A DNA stretch of 64,000 bases from Paraburkholderia translucens (GTDB taxonomy: Bacteria > Pseudomonadota > Gammaproteobacteria > Burkholderiales > Burkholderiaceae): NCBI RefSeq assembly GCF_020881035.1, contig NZ_JAJITC010000003.1, positions 372,001 to 436,000 on the forward strand, in the 5' to 3' direction. Each line of letters begins with the position of its first letter. Position 1 is the stretch's first letter. The translations under genes were made by a program, and so were the position numbers. The notes under the pieces were generated by a model that ran no database searches, was not told where the DNA came from, and saw nothing but the letters and a program-made list of their open reading frames with translations. This document shows, piece by piece, positions 8,283-16,776 of the stretch.

Positions 8283-10130
8283 CTAGAGAATCTCCGACGC
8301 GTAGTCGGCGAGGCGCGAGCGCTCGCCGCGCGCGAGCGTCACGTGTCCGCTGTGCGCCCAGCCCTTGAAACGGTCGACCACGTAGGTCAGGCCCGAGCTG
8401 CCCTCAGTCAGATAAGGCGTATCGATCTGCGCGATGTTGCCGAGGCAGATGATCTTGGTGCCCGGACCCGCGCGTGTGACGAGCGTCTTCATCTGTTTCG
8501 GCGTCAGGTTTTGCGCCTCGTCGATGATCAGATACTTGTCGACGAACGTGCGGCCGCGCATGAAGTTCATGCTCTTGATCTTCAGGCGCGAGCGGATCAA
8601 CTCCTGGGTCGCGGCGCGGCCCCATTCGCCGGCGGCGTCGTCGGTTTTCTGCAGGACTTCGAGGTTATCGTCGAATGCACCCATCCACGGCTGCATTTTT
8701 TCCTCTTCGGTGCCCGGCAGGAAGCCGATGTCTTCACCGACCGGCACCGTCGCGCGCGTCACGATGATCTCGTTGTAGCGTTTGTCGTCGAGCACCTGCG
8801 CAAGGCCCGCCGCGAGCGCGACCAGCGTCTTGCCGGTGCCGGCCTGGCCGAGCAGCGTGACGAAGTCGATTTCCGGGTTCATCAGCAGGTTCAGCGCGAA
8901 GTTCTGCTCGCGGTTGCGCGCCGTGATGCCCCACACGTTGTTCTTGTGGTGGCCGTAGTCGCGCAGCGTTTGCAGCAGCGCCGTCTTGCCGTTCAGCTCG
9001 CGCACCAGCGCATGAAACGCGGGTTCGCCGTTCTGCGGCTCCAGATAAACGAACTCGTTGACCAGCATCGATGCGCACAGCGGACCCGTCACGCGGTAGT
9101 ACGTGGTGCCGGTCTTCGTGTCCTGCCAGCTTTCCATGCCCTTCGCGTGCCGGGTCCAGAAATCCTGCGGCAGCGCGCGAATGCCCGTGTACAGCAGATC
9201 GCTGTCCTCGAGCACCTGGTCGTTGAAGTAGTCTTCGGCGGGCAGACCGAGCGCATGCGCCTTGATGCGCATGTTGATGTCTTTCGACACCAGCACGACC
9301 TGGCGATCGGCGCGGTCGCGCTGCAACGCGCGCACGACGCCGAGGATCTGGTTGTCGGCCTTGCCTTCGGGCAGACCTTCAACGGGCTCGATCGCGGTCA
9401 GCCGGGTCTGGAAGTACAGCCGCCCGGACGCCTCACGGCTGCCCAGACGCGCGAGCGAAATGCCGTCGGCCATGTCGCCTGCGTTCGCGACGAGCGAGTC
9501 GAGCGTGCGGCTCACCTGACGCGCGTTACGCGCGACTTCCGACATCCCCTTCTTGTGGTTGTCGAGCTCTTCCAACGTCATCATCGGCAGATAGACGTCG
9601 TGCTCCTCGAAGCGGAACAGACAGCTCGGGTCGTGCATCAGCACGTTCGTGTCGAGCACGAACAGCTTCTGCACCTCGACGGGCGTCGCGCTCGTGCCGC
9701 GCTTCTTGCGCGTGGTGGCCACTGTCGCCGCGGCAGGTGCGGTGGCTGTTTCGGACGCCGGCTGCTTCGCGGCGGGCGCGCGCGCGACGGCCGGCTGCGC
9801 GTCATCCTCAGCGGCTTCGAGCTGTGGACGCGTGGCCGGCACCGGCTGCAACAGCGCAGCGGTCTGTTTGGTCCTGCGGCCGCGCGCCGGCGCGGGTTGC
9901 ACGGCGGCAGGCGGCTCGACGGCGGGCACGGGCCGCAACGTGGTGGCGGCATTGGCGGCGTGCGCCATCGGTGTGGCGACATTGGCGCGGCCGTAATCGG
10001 CCGACTCTGCGGATTCCCCTTCACGCGCCTGTTTTTTCGCGGTGGAGCGCGCGGGCGTGACGGCTTTGGCCTTGTATTCGTCAGGCGACAAAAGATTGCC
10101 GAGCTTGCTGGGGGGAGTAGGCAAAGGCAT
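8283..10130 (-). CDS. PIN domain-PhoH family ATPase
   Basis: This is 615 residues. A disordered Ala/Pro-rich N-terminus of about 150 residues is followed by a PIN nuclease-like domain with KLFVLDTNVLMHDPS and LDNHKKGMSEVARNAR. The C-terminus is a PhoH ATPase with Walker A GQAGTGKTLVALAAG and Walker B YLIIDEAQNL. PIN-PhoH fusions are believed to be RNA helicase/nucleases; that is family knowledge. The start is the ATG at 10130, preceded by GAGGGAA at good distance; the frame extends further upstream without a good start. It is a single-gene unit ending at the terminator 8212-8249. Confidence 0.92.
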   Translation of the reverse strand: MPLPTPPSKLGNLLSPDEYKAKAVTPARSTAKKQAREGESAESADYGRANVATPMAHAANAATTLRPVPAVEPPAAVQPAPARGRRTKQTAALLQPVPATRPQLEAAEDDAQPAVARAPAAKQPASETATAPAAATVATTRKKRGTSATPVEVQKLFVLDTNVLMHDPSCLFRFEEHDVYLPMMTLEELDNHKKGMSEVARNARQVSRTLDSLVANAGDMADGISLARLGSREASGRLYFQTRLTAIEPVEGLPEGKADNQILGVVRALQRDRADRQVVLVSKDINMRIKAHALGLPAEDYFNDQVLEDSDLLYTGIRALPQDFWTRHAKGMESWQDTKTGTTYYRVTGPLCASMLVNEFVYLEPQNGEPAFHALVRELNGKTALLQTLRDYGHHKNNVWGITARNREQNFALNLLMNPEIDFVTLLGQAGTGKTLVALAAGLAQVLDDKRYNEIIVTRATVPVGEDIGFLPGTEEEKMQPWMGAFDDNLEVLQKTDDAAGEWGRAATQELIRSRLKIKSMNFMRGRTFVDKYLIIDEAQNLTPKQMKTLVTRAGPGTKIICLGNIAQIDTPYLTEGSSGLTYVVDRFKGWAHSGHVTLARGERSRLADYASEIL

Positions 10131-10485
10131 GGTTTCCCTCGAAATGATCGGGTCACATATCGTGCGCCGCCCGTCGCATTCTGCCGATGCCCTCACGGAG
10201 CACCCAGTTTGCGCGAGGAGGCGCGCATTCGGTCTAGAGATGCCGGTTCGCCTGGTCTTCGATAGGCTCCTTGACGGAAGCGCGCGGCCCGATGAACGGA
10301 CGGTCGCGCGCAATTAAAAAAGCCGCCGCCCGGGTATTCGGGGCAAGCGGCTCGACGATGATGTTCTCGTTGCGCCTCACGTTCCGAACGGCACCGGTGG
10401 ATCCGGACGAGCGGCCGTCAGAGCTGGCGCAGCGGAGAGAAATGTGGGGTGGACTGGCACTCATTGCGGCCCAATATAACGCGCC
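10131..10485. other. intergenic region between PhoH-like gene and bcp
   Basis: This 355-bp gap holds the bcp terminator at 10312-10352. The rest should carry the promoter of the PhoH-like gene on the minus strand, but no strong -35/-10 pair is visible. I see no small gene. Confidence 0.5.
10312..10352 (-). terminator. intrinsic terminator downstream of bcp
   Basis: On the minus strand, AGCCGC pairs with GCGGCT around an inner GCCC/GGGC helix (10321-10352), followed by a run of T (10315-10320). It is 134 bases after the bcp stop, so it is plausibly but not certainly the bcp terminator. Confidence 0.6.
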
Positions 10486-10947
10486 TCAAAGCGCTTGTAC
10501 AGCCTCCAGAATATCGTCGACGTGGCCCGGTACTTTCACGCCGCGCCACTCCTGGCGCAGCACGCCATCGGCGTCGATGAGGAACGTGGAGCGCTCGATT
10601 CCCCGTACCTCTTTGCCATACATTTTCTTCATTTTGATGACGGCGAACAGCGCGCAAAGCGCTTCTTCCGGATCCGAAATCAGCGGGAAGGGCAGTTCGA
10701 GCTTGGCCTTGAAGTTCTCATGCGAGCGCAGGCTGTCGCGCGACACGCCGATCACTTCAGCGCCGGCCTTCCTGAACTTCGGATACAGATCGCGGAACTG
10801 CAGCCCTTCGGTCGTGCATCCCGGCGTATTGTCCTTCGGATAAAAATACAGCACCACCTTCTTGCCCCGCAGCTTGGACAGCGTGATCTCGCCGCCCGTC
10901 GCGGCGGCGGTGAAGTCGGGGACGGGTTGGTCGACTGCAATGGACAC
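10486..10947 (-). CDS. bcp: thioredoxin-dependent peroxiredoxin, Bcp/PrxQ family
   Basis: This 153-residue peroxiredoxin reduces hydrogen and organic peroxides. The peroxidatic Cys is residue 44 in the motif DNTPGCTTEGLQFRD, preceded by KKVVLYFYPKD. The usual Bcp resolving Cys five residues later is replaced by Leu49; the only other Cys is residue 98. It may therefore be a 1-Cys enzyme or use an atypical partner. The GTG start at 10947 has GGAGA six bases upstream and matches the family N-terminus; the longer frame has no support. It sits between the arn cluster and the PhoH-like gene. Confidence 0.92.
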   Translation of the reverse strand: MSIAVDQPVPDFTAAATGGEITLSKLRGKKVVLYFYPKDNTPGCTTEGLQFRDLYPKFRKAGAEVIGVSRDSLRSHENFKAKLELPFPLISDPEEALCALFAVIKMKKMYGKEVRGIERSTFLIDADGVLRQEWRGVKVPGHVDDILEAVQAL

Positions 10948-11131
10948 GAGGTTCTCCGGTTGTTGGGGCCGGCGTCGCCAGGTGTCGCGACGTCGGCCGG
11001 AATGTCGTCGAGGTGGCTGTCGTGCGGGACACGGACGGAGCGCGGTGACTGACTGGTTTTCGCGCCATTGCCCGAGCGTCCGACCCAGTAGCAAGCGGCG
11101 TGCTTTCTGACGATGCCCGCGCCGCCGCCCT

Positions 11132-12025
11132 TCAGGGCTGGACGATCAGCTCGCCGGAACGCCCCGGAATTTCACCCCACGTAACAGGGTACGATGGCAG
11201 CGTGTCGCGGTCTAGCGTGGCGTAGTAATCGCCCATCGTCGCGAAAGTGTGGCCCTGCGCGCGCCAGCCTTCGAGCAGTTGTTCGAACACCGGCGCGAGC
11301 TTCTGTCCTTCGAGTTCCGCGTGCAGCGTGAACACCTGGTCATGCGGGTTTTTTTCCGTCTGCCGGAGCATCCACGCGGCGACATTGTGCGTGCCGACAC
11401 CGTCGACGCCGAGCACTTCGTCGAGCGTGGGCAGCGTGGTCGGCATTTGCACGTGCCTGAGCGTTTTGCCGTTCACCACCGGCAGATACGGCGAGTGGCC
11501 GCGGCCGTCGGACGCATAGCGCATGCCCCACGCGTCGATCTGCTCGAAGGCGTGGCCGTTCATCTGCCAGCCCGCTGCGCCGTGCGTGATGGGCGGCGCG
11601 CCGAAGATTTCGATGAAGCGCGCGTGACTCTGCTGCATCTGCTCGACGGTCCACGCGCGATCTTTGGCGCGCACATTGTCCTGCCAGTACACGTGATCCC
11701 ACGTGTGGATGCCGCACTCGAAGCCGGCTTCGTGGATCGCGCGCATCTCGGCTGCGGCCTTCGCGCCGATGTCCGGGCCGGGCAGCAGCACGCCGTACAT
11801 CAGTTGCCTGACGCCGTAATGCTCGACCACCGACGTGCGCGACACCTTCTTCAGAAAGCCCGGCCGGAACACGCGGCGGATCGCCCAGCCGGTGTGGTCG
11901 GGGCCGAGGCTGAAGAGGAAGGTGGCGCGTGCCTTGAAGCGGTCGAAGATACGCGCGAGATTCGGCACGCCTTCGCGGGTGCCGCGCAGCGTGTCGACGT
12001 CGATCTTCAGGACGATACGAGCCAA
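11132..12025 (-). CDS. arnD: 4-deoxy-4-formamido-L-arabinose-phosphoundecaprenol deformylase ArnD
   Basis: This 297-residue NodB-type polysaccharide deacetylase removes the formyl group from undecaprenyl-phosphate-Ara4FN, making Ara4N transfer irreversible. It starts MARIVLKIDVDTLRGTREG with the metal-binding Asp pair. It also has ECGIHTWDHVYWQD, the HxxxH-type metal motif near residue 105, and the ITHGAAGWQMNG segment. It is the last gene of the arnB-C-A-A-D run, ten bases after the decarboxylase gene. Function in lipid A modification follows from the cluster and is well established for the family. Confidence 0.95.
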   Translation of the reverse strand: MARIVLKIDVDTLRGTREGVPNLARIFDRFKARATFLFSLGPDHTGWAIRRVFRPGFLKKVSRTSVVEHYGVRQLMYGVLLPGPDIGAKAAAEMRAIHEAGFECGIHTWDHVYWQDNVRAKDRAWTVEQMQQSHARFIEIFGAPPITHGAAGWQMNGHAFEQIDAWGMRYASDGRGHSPYLPVVNGKTLRHVQMPTTLPTLDEVLGVDGVGTHNVAAWMLRQTEKNPHDQVFTLHAELEGQKLAPVFEQLLEGWRAQGHTFATMGDYYATLDRDTLPSYPVTWGEIPGRSGELIVQP

Positions 12026-12035
12026 GGCTCCGCCC

Positions 12036-13082
12036 TTATTGCTGTTCGACGAGTGCGCGGGCTTCCGCGACGTGGCCGCGATACGCTTCGAAAATCTTGC
12101 GCAGCGCTTCGTCGAAGGTCGACGTGGGTGCCCAGCCGAGTTCCTGCTTCGTGTTGTCGATCTTCGGCACGCGGTTCTGCACGTCCTGATAGCCGTTGCC
12201 GTAGTACGCGCCCGACGACGTTTCGACCAGTTGCACCTTCTTCGCCGATTCCGCGTATTCGGGGAATTCGGCCGCGAGCGCCAGCATCTTGTGCGCGAGT
12301 TCCCGCACCGAGAAGTTGTTGGTCGGGTTGCCGATGTTGTAGATCTTGCCGGTGGCGACGCCGTTCCTGTTCTCGATGATCTTCATCAGCGCGCTGATGC
12401 CGTCGTCGATGTCGGTGAACGCGCGCTTCTGCGCGCCGCCGTCGACGAGGCTGATGTTCTCGCCGCGCACGATATGGCCAAGGAACTGCGTGACTACGCG
12501 CGAGCTACCTTCCTTCGGCGTGTAGATCGAGTCGAGGCCCGGGCCGATCCAGTTGAACGGACGGAACAGCGTGAAGTTCAGGCCTTCCATGCCATAGCCC
12601 CAGATCACGCGGTCCATCAACTGCTTCGAGCACGCGTAGATCCAGCGCGGCTTGTTGATCGGGCCGTATGACAGTTGCGACTCTTCCGGATCGAACTGCT
12701 CGTCCGTGCACATGCCGTAGACCTCGGAGGTCGACGGAAACACGAGGTGCTTGCCGTACTTGACGGCCGAACGCACGATCGGCAGGTTCGCCTCGAAGTC
12801 GAGTTCGAACACGCGCAGCGGCTGCTTCACGTAGGTGGCGGGCGTGGCGATCGCAACGAGCGGCAGGATCACATCGCATTTGCGGATGTGATATTCGACC
12901 CACTCCTTGTTGATCGTGATGTCGCCTTCGAAAAAGTGCATCCGCTCATGATTGACGAGGTCACCGAGACGTTCGGTCTGCATGTCCATCCCGAACACTT
13001 CCCAGTCGGTCGTTTCGAGAATGCGTTTGGACAGGTGATGGCCGATGAAGCCATTCACACCCAGAATCAGGACTTTTTTCAT
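12036..13082 (-). CDS. arnA: UDP-glucuronate oxidative decarboxylase (ArnA C-terminal domain, separate gene)
   Basis: This 348-residue extended SDR oxidises and decarboxylates UDP-glucuronate to UDP-Ara4O, the first committed step of Ara4N synthesis. The NAD site is VLILGVNGFIGHHL. The catalytic residues are in VFPSTSEVYG and the YACSKQLMDRV (YxxxK) motif, and RPFNWIGPGLD is typical of the ArnA dehydrogenase domain. In enteric bacteria this domain is fused to the formyltransferase; here it is its own gene. It begins with an ATGA overlap (13079-13082) with the formyltransferase gene, which also fixes the start at MKKVLILG rather than the longer frame upstream. Confidence 0.95.
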   Translation of the reverse strand: MKKVLILGVNGFIGHHLSKRILETTDWEVFGMDMQTERLGDLVNHERMHFFEGDITINKEWVEYHIRKCDVILPLVAIATPATYVKQPLRVFELDFEANLPIVRSAVKYGKHLVFPSTSEVYGMCTDEQFDPEESQLSYGPINKPRWIYACSKQLMDRVIWGYGMEGLNFTLFRPFNWIGPGLDSIYTPKEGSSRVVTQFLGHIVRGENISLVDGGAQKRAFTDIDDGISALMKIIENRNGVATGKIYNIGNPTNNFSVRELAHKMLALAAEFPEYAESAKKVQLVETSSGAYYGNGYQDVQNRVPKIDNTKQELGWAPTSTFDEALRKIFEAYRGHVAEARALVEQQ

Positions 13083-14008
13083 GAATGAGATTGGATGAGC
13101 TGGGCGAATTCCGCCGGACTGACGGCAGTCTCGCCGCCGTCGTGCTGGTGCCGCAATTCGTGGATGGTGATGGTGCGGCCGTCGCCGCAAATCGCGAAAA
13201 CGGCATTATCGCTTACGTGCAGGCCCGGGGGCAAATCCGAGCGGAGCGCGCCGGGCGCCGCGAGCCGCGCGCGCGCGACGATGAAGCGCCGGCCGTCAAC
13301 ATCCGTGAACGCGCCCGGATACGGCGGCGCGACCGCGCGGATCAGGTTGTAGACCTGCTGCGCGGGCTGGTTCCAGTCGATGCGGCCGTCTTCCGGCTTG
13401 CGCCCGCCGTAGTAGCTGCCGTGAGCGAGATCGTTCGGCAGATGCGGCGCCTCGCCTGCGAGCAGCGCCGGCAGCACGCGCCAGAGCGTCTGCTCGGCGG
13501 CGACGGTAACCTTGTCGAAGACCTGCGCGGCGGTGTCGTCGGGCAGGATCGGCACCGGGGTTTGCGCGATGATTGCCCCCGCGTCGGGCTTCGCGGCCAT
13601 TTCGTGCAGCGTCGCGCCGGTTTCGCTCTCGCCGTTGAGCACCGCCCAGTTGGTCGGCACGCGGCCGCGATACTTCGGCAGCAGCGAACCGTGCATGTTG
13701 TAAGCGCCCCGTGCGGCAATCGCGAGCAGGTCGAGCGGCAACATGTGGCGGTAGTAGAACGAGAAGATGAAGTCCGGCCGCGCGGCGCTCACCGCGGCGC
13801 GCAGTTCCGGGCTCTTCGGATCGGCCGGCGTGACCACGGCGATACCATGCTCGGCCGCCACCGATGCGACGCTGCCGAACCAGATGTTCTCGCTCGGGTT
13901 GTCTTCGTGCGTGACGACGAGCGCCACGTCGACGCCGCGCGCGAGCAGCACCTGCAGGCAGCGCACCCCGACGTTGTGATACGCGAATACGACGGCGCGC
14001 GGCTTCAT
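13079..14008 (-). CDS. arnA: UDP-Ara4N formyltransferase (ArnA N-terminal domain, separate gene)
   Basis: This 309-residue enzyme transfers a formyl group from N10-formyl-tetrahydrofolate to UDP-Ara4N. It begins MKPRAVVFAYHNVGVRCL. It carries the formyltransferase catalytic set: Asn and His in AYNMHGSLLPKYRGR, and the Asp in the ATLHEMAAKPDAGAI segment. The C-terminal subdomain contains YYGGRKPEDGRIDW and YNLIRAVAPPYPGAF. It overlaps arnC upstream and the decarboxylase gene downstream by four bases each (ATGA), so all three are translationally coupled and probably made in similar amounts, as the fused enzyme would be. Confidence 0.94.
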   Translation of the reverse strand: MKPRAVVFAYHNVGVRCLQVLLARGVDVALVVTHEDNPSENIWFGSVASVAAEHGIAVVTPADPKSPELRAAVSAARPDFIFSFYYRHMLPLDLLAIAARGAYNMHGSLLPKYRGRVPTNWAVLNGESETGATLHEMAAKPDAGAIIAQTPVPILPDDTAAQVFDKVTVAAEQTLWRVLPALLAGEAPHLPNDLAHGSYYGGRKPEDGRIDWNQPAQQVYNLIRAVAPPYPGAFTDVDGRRFIVARARLAAPGALRSDLPPGLHVSDNAVFAICGDGRTITIHELRHQHDGGETAVSPAEFAQLIQSHS

Positions 14009-15048
14009 GGATTGCGGCCCTGATCGGCGACCGGCACCGGCTGCACACGAGGCGTGACGCTCTCACGCGGCGCTTCGGCGATGGCCGCGCTGTCCTGCTC
14101 TTCGAGAATGGTCTGCACGAGGTAACGCGGCCGCGCGCGCACCTGCTGATAGATCCGGCCGATGTACTCACCGAGCAGGCCGAGCGCGAAGATGATCACG
14201 CCGAGCAGGAAGAACGTGATGGCGAACAGCGTGAACACACCTTGCACTTCCGCGCCGATGATGAAGCGGCGAATCAGCAGCAGGACGAACAGCGCCGCGG
14301 ACCCCAGCGACAGGATCACGCCGATGAACGACAGCCATTGCAGCGGCACGACCGAGAAGCCGGTGACGAGGTCGAAGTTCAGACGGATCAGCGAGTACAG
14401 CGAGTACTTCGATTCGCCGGCGAAGCGTTCTTCGTGCGCGACCTCGATTTCCACGGGGTTCTGCGCGAACGTGTACGCGAGCGCCGGAATGAACGTGTTG
14501 ATTTCGCCGCAGCGGTTGATCGTATCGATGATGTGGCGGCTGTACGCGCGCAGCATGCAGCCCTGGTCGGTCATCTTGATGCGCGTGATGCGCTCGCGCA
14601 GCTGATTCATCGCGCGCGACGCCTTGCGGCGCCACAAGCTGTCCTGGCGCTGCCGACGGATCGTGCCGACGTAGTCGAAGCCGTCGCGCATCTTGGCGAC
14701 GAGCTTGCCGATTTCCTCGGGCGGATTCTGCAGGTCGGCGTCGAGCGTGATCACGATGTCGCCGCGCGATTGCTCGAAGCCCGCGAGGATCGCCATGTGC
14801 TGGCCGTAGTTGCCGTTCAGCAGGATCACGCGCGTCGTGTCGGGGCGCAGCCGGAACTGCCCGGCGAGCAGCGCGGCGGATTTGTCACGGCTGCCGTCGT
14901 TGATGAAGATCACTTCATAACCGGTGCCGAGCGCGTCGAGCGCCGGATAAAGGCGCGCGAACAGCGCGGCCAGCCCGGCTTCCTCGTTGTACACCGGAAT
15001 GATGATCGACACTTCCGGCGCGACGGCGCGATGTTGCGAATAAGTCAT
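14005..15048 (-). CDS. arnC: undecaprenyl-phosphate Ara4FN transferase ArnC
   Basis: This is a 347-residue GT2 family glycosyltransferase that moves Ara4FN from UDP to undecaprenyl phosphate at the inner membrane. The catalytic domain has VSIIIPVYNEEAGL, FINDGSRDKS and VITLDADLQNPPEE (DxD-type). Two C-terminal membrane spans lie at about 235-300 with LGVIIFALGLLGEYIGRIYQ. The end is a Pro/Glu-rich tail. It follows arnB by six bases and overlaps the formyltransferase gene by four. Confidence 0.95.
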   Translation of the reverse strand: MTYSQHRAVAPEVSIIIPVYNEEAGLAALFARLYPALDALGTGYEVIFINDGSRDKSAALLAGQFRLRPDTTRVILLNGNYGQHMAILAGFEQSRGDIVITLDADLQNPPEEIGKLVAKMRDGFDYVGTIRRQRQDSLWRRKASRAMNQLRERITRIKMTDQGCMLRAYSRHIIDTINRCGEINTFIPALAYTFAQNPVEIEVAHEERFAGESKYSLYSLIRLNFDLVTGFSVVPLQWLSFIGVILSLGSAALFVLLLIRRFIIGAEVQGVFTLFAITFFLLGVIIFALGLLGEYIGRIYQQVRARPRYLVQTILEEQDSAAIAEAPRESVTPRVQPVPVADQGRNP

Positions 15049-15054
15049 GTCCGC

Positions 15055-16206
15055 TTACTTTCCGTAGTGTTCGCAAATTTCGTTGACCGCACGGCACACC
15101 CGCTCGACGTCGCCTTCGTTCATCAGCGTGAAGAGCGGCAGCGTGACGGTGGAGGCGCCGAAGCGCTCCGCGTGCGGGAACATGCCTTCCTTGAAGCCGC
15201 GCGCGCGGTACAAGGAAAACAGGTGCAGCGCAGGGTAGTGCACGCCCGAGCCGATGCCGCGTTCTTTCAGCTCGCCCATGAAGCCGGCGCGATCGATCGA
15301 CAGCTTTTCGAGCGGCAGCGTGATCTGGAACATGTGCCAGTTGCTGTTTTCGAAGTCGGCGAACGGCAGGCCGACGCCGAGCTTGACGGCCGCGCCGCCT
15401 TCGAACTGCGAGAAATACGCGCGTGCGAGCTTTTTGCGCTGCGCGATGAAGCGCGCGAGATGCGGCAGCTGGCCGAGGCCGACGCGCGCGGCGACGTCGG
15501 TCAGATTGTATTTGCCGCCGAGCACGTCGCAGTCCATGCCGTCGAAGCCGGTGCGCGTGATGCCCTGCAGGCGGTACTTCTGCGCGAGCACCGCTTCCTC
15601 TTCGTTGTTCAGCACGAGCGCGCCGCCTTCGATCGAGGTCAGGTTCTTGTTCGCGTGGAAGCTGAACGACACGATGTCGCCGAGCTTGCCGATGCGCTCG
15701 CCCCTCCAGGTGGAGCCGAACGCCTGCGCGGCGTCTTCGATCACGCGCAGCTTGTGCGCGCGGGCGATCGCGTACAGACGGTCCATGTCGACCGGCAGGC
15801 CGGACAGGAACACCGGCATCAATGCCTTGGTGCGCGGCGTGATCGCTTTTTCGAGCAGGTCGAGATCGATGTTGCGCGTGACCGGGTCGATGTCCGCGAA
15901 CACCGGCGTCGCGCCCGTTTCGAGGATCACGTTGCTGGTCGCAACCCAGGTGGACGGCGTCGTGATGACTTCGTCGCCGGGACCGACGCCGGCGATGCGC
16001 AGGCCGATTTCGAGCGTCGCGGTGCCGGAATTGAAGGTGCGCACCGGACGGCCGCCGCAGAACTCGGAGAGCGCGGCTTCGAACTTCTGGTTCTGCGGGC
16101 CGGTGGTGATCCAGCCGGAACGCAGCACGTCGGCGACGCCCTGGATCGTTTCCTCATCGATCTCGGGTTTGACAAACGGCAAAAACGGGTCTTTTGACTG
16201 GCTCAT
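15055..16206 (-). CDS. arnB: UDP-Ara4O aminotransferase ArnB
   Basis: This is a 383-residue DegT/DnrJ/EryC1 family PLP aminotransferase that converts UDP-Ara4O to UDP-Ara4N using glutamate. It begins MSQSKDPFLPFVKPEIDEET and has GPGDEVITTPSTWVATSNV, the VIEDAAQAFGS aspartate, and the PLP lysine in SFHANKNLTSIEGGAL. The downstream ATG at 16206 is chosen over one 18 codons earlier because family N-termini start here. It is the first gene of the arnB-C-A-A-D unit; a candidate promoter lies at 16251-16279. Confidence 0.95.
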   Translation of the reverse strand: MSQSKDPFLPFVKPEIDEETIQGVADVLRSGWITTGPQNQKFEAALSEFCGGRPVRTFNSGTATLEIGLRIAGVGPGDEVITTPSTWVATSNVILETGATPVFADIDPVTRNIDLDLLEKAITPRTKALMPVFLSGLPVDMDRLYAIARAHKLRVIEDAAQAFGSTWRGERIGKLGDIVSFSFHANKNLTSIEGGALVLNNEEEAVLAQKYRLQGITRTGFDGMDCDVLGGKYNLTDVAARVGLGQLPHLARFIAQRKKLARAYFSQFEGGAAVKLGVGLPFADFENSNWHMFQITLPLEKLSIDRAGFMGELKERGIGSGVHYPALHLFSLYRARGFKEGMFPHAERFGASTVTLPLFTLMNEGDVERVCRAVNEICEHYGK

Positions 16207-16250
16207 GAATCCATCGCTCGATTGAAAGGGGTGCGGCCCGACGGGCGCGA

Positions 16251-16279
16251 AGTAAACCACAAACTACGCGCAAACCCAA
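16251..16279 (-). promoter_or_regulatory. candidate sigma-70 promoter of arnB
   Basis: On the minus strand TTGGGT (16274-16279) and TTTACT (16251-16256) are 17 bp apart, giving a leader of about 38 bases before arnB. It is a fair but not strong match. An inverted repeat and a PmrA-box-like repeat lie further upstream. Confidence 0.4.
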
Positions 16280-16307
16280 GGCCGCGGCCGAAAAAACGCA
16301 ACCGGTC

Positions 16308-16341
16308 AGGTTACCGCGGCTAACCTTACGTCAGGCTTAGG
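16308..16341. repeat. inverted repeat plus PmrA-box-like direct repeat upstream of arnB
   Basis: AGGTTA (16308-16313) pairs with TAACCT (16321-16326) around a GC-rich centre. Overlapping this, on the minus strand, CCTAAG (16336-16341) and CGTAAG (16325-16330) are separated by five bases, the 6-5-6 spacing of PmrA boxes (CTTAAG-type units). Possibly an operator; unproven. Confidence 0.4.
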
Positions 16342-16380
16342 CGGCTCGTGCTCCGCCCGGGTTCCTGCGCGGTGCGGCGC

Positions 16381-16752
16381 CTAGCTGCGCGCGAGCACGA
16401 CCACGCCGACGAGGATGATGCCGATGCCGACCAGCTTCTGCACCGACATCACTTCGCCGAACAGATACCACGCGGCGATCGCGTTGACGACGTAGCCGAG
16501 CGACAGCATCGGATAGGCGATCGACACATCCACGCGCGACAGACCGATGATCCACACCGCCACGCTGATCACGTAGCAGGCGAGCCCGCCGATGATCGGC
16601 GGCTGGGTTGCCAGCTTGAAGCCGATGGGCAGGATGTTCGCACGGGAGAATTCGAAGTGTCCAACGGCATTCGTGCCGGCTTTGAGCAACAGTTGCGCGC
16701 CGGCATTCAGCGTGACGCCGGCGAGGATACAGAAGAGGGAAATCGGGTTCAT
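16381..16752 (-). CDS. arnE: ArnE-like small multidrug-resistance/EamA family flippase subunit
   Basis: This is a 123-residue protein with four hydrophobic segments. It begins MNPISLFCILAGVTLNAGAQLLLKAG and ends in IGIILVGVVVLARS. ArnE and ArnF in enteric bacteria are such four-helix proteins and are thought to flip undecaprenyl-phosphate-Ara4N to the periplasmic face. Only one such gene is present here, 24 bases after arnT, so it may act as a homodimer. The flippase role is inferred from family and position between arnT and arnB. Confidence 0.85.
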   Translation of the reverse strand: MNPISLFCILAGVTLNAGAQLLLKAGTNAVGHFEFSRANILPIGFKLATQPPIIGGLACYVISVAVWIIGLSRVDVSIAYPMLSLGYVVNAIAAWYLFGEVMSVQKLVGIGIILVGVVVLARS

Positions 16753-16776
16753 CGAACGGTATGGTTCTCGAAAGGG

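Noticed and set aside
8253..10265. Open frame of 670 codons on the plus strand opposite the PhoH-like gene
   Set aside because: Shadow of the real gene, with no recognisable motif; the PIN and PhoH motifs fix the minus strand as coding.
14242..16197. Open frame of 651 codons on the plus strand opposite arnC and arnB
   Set aside because: Spans two real genes in antisense and has no family features.
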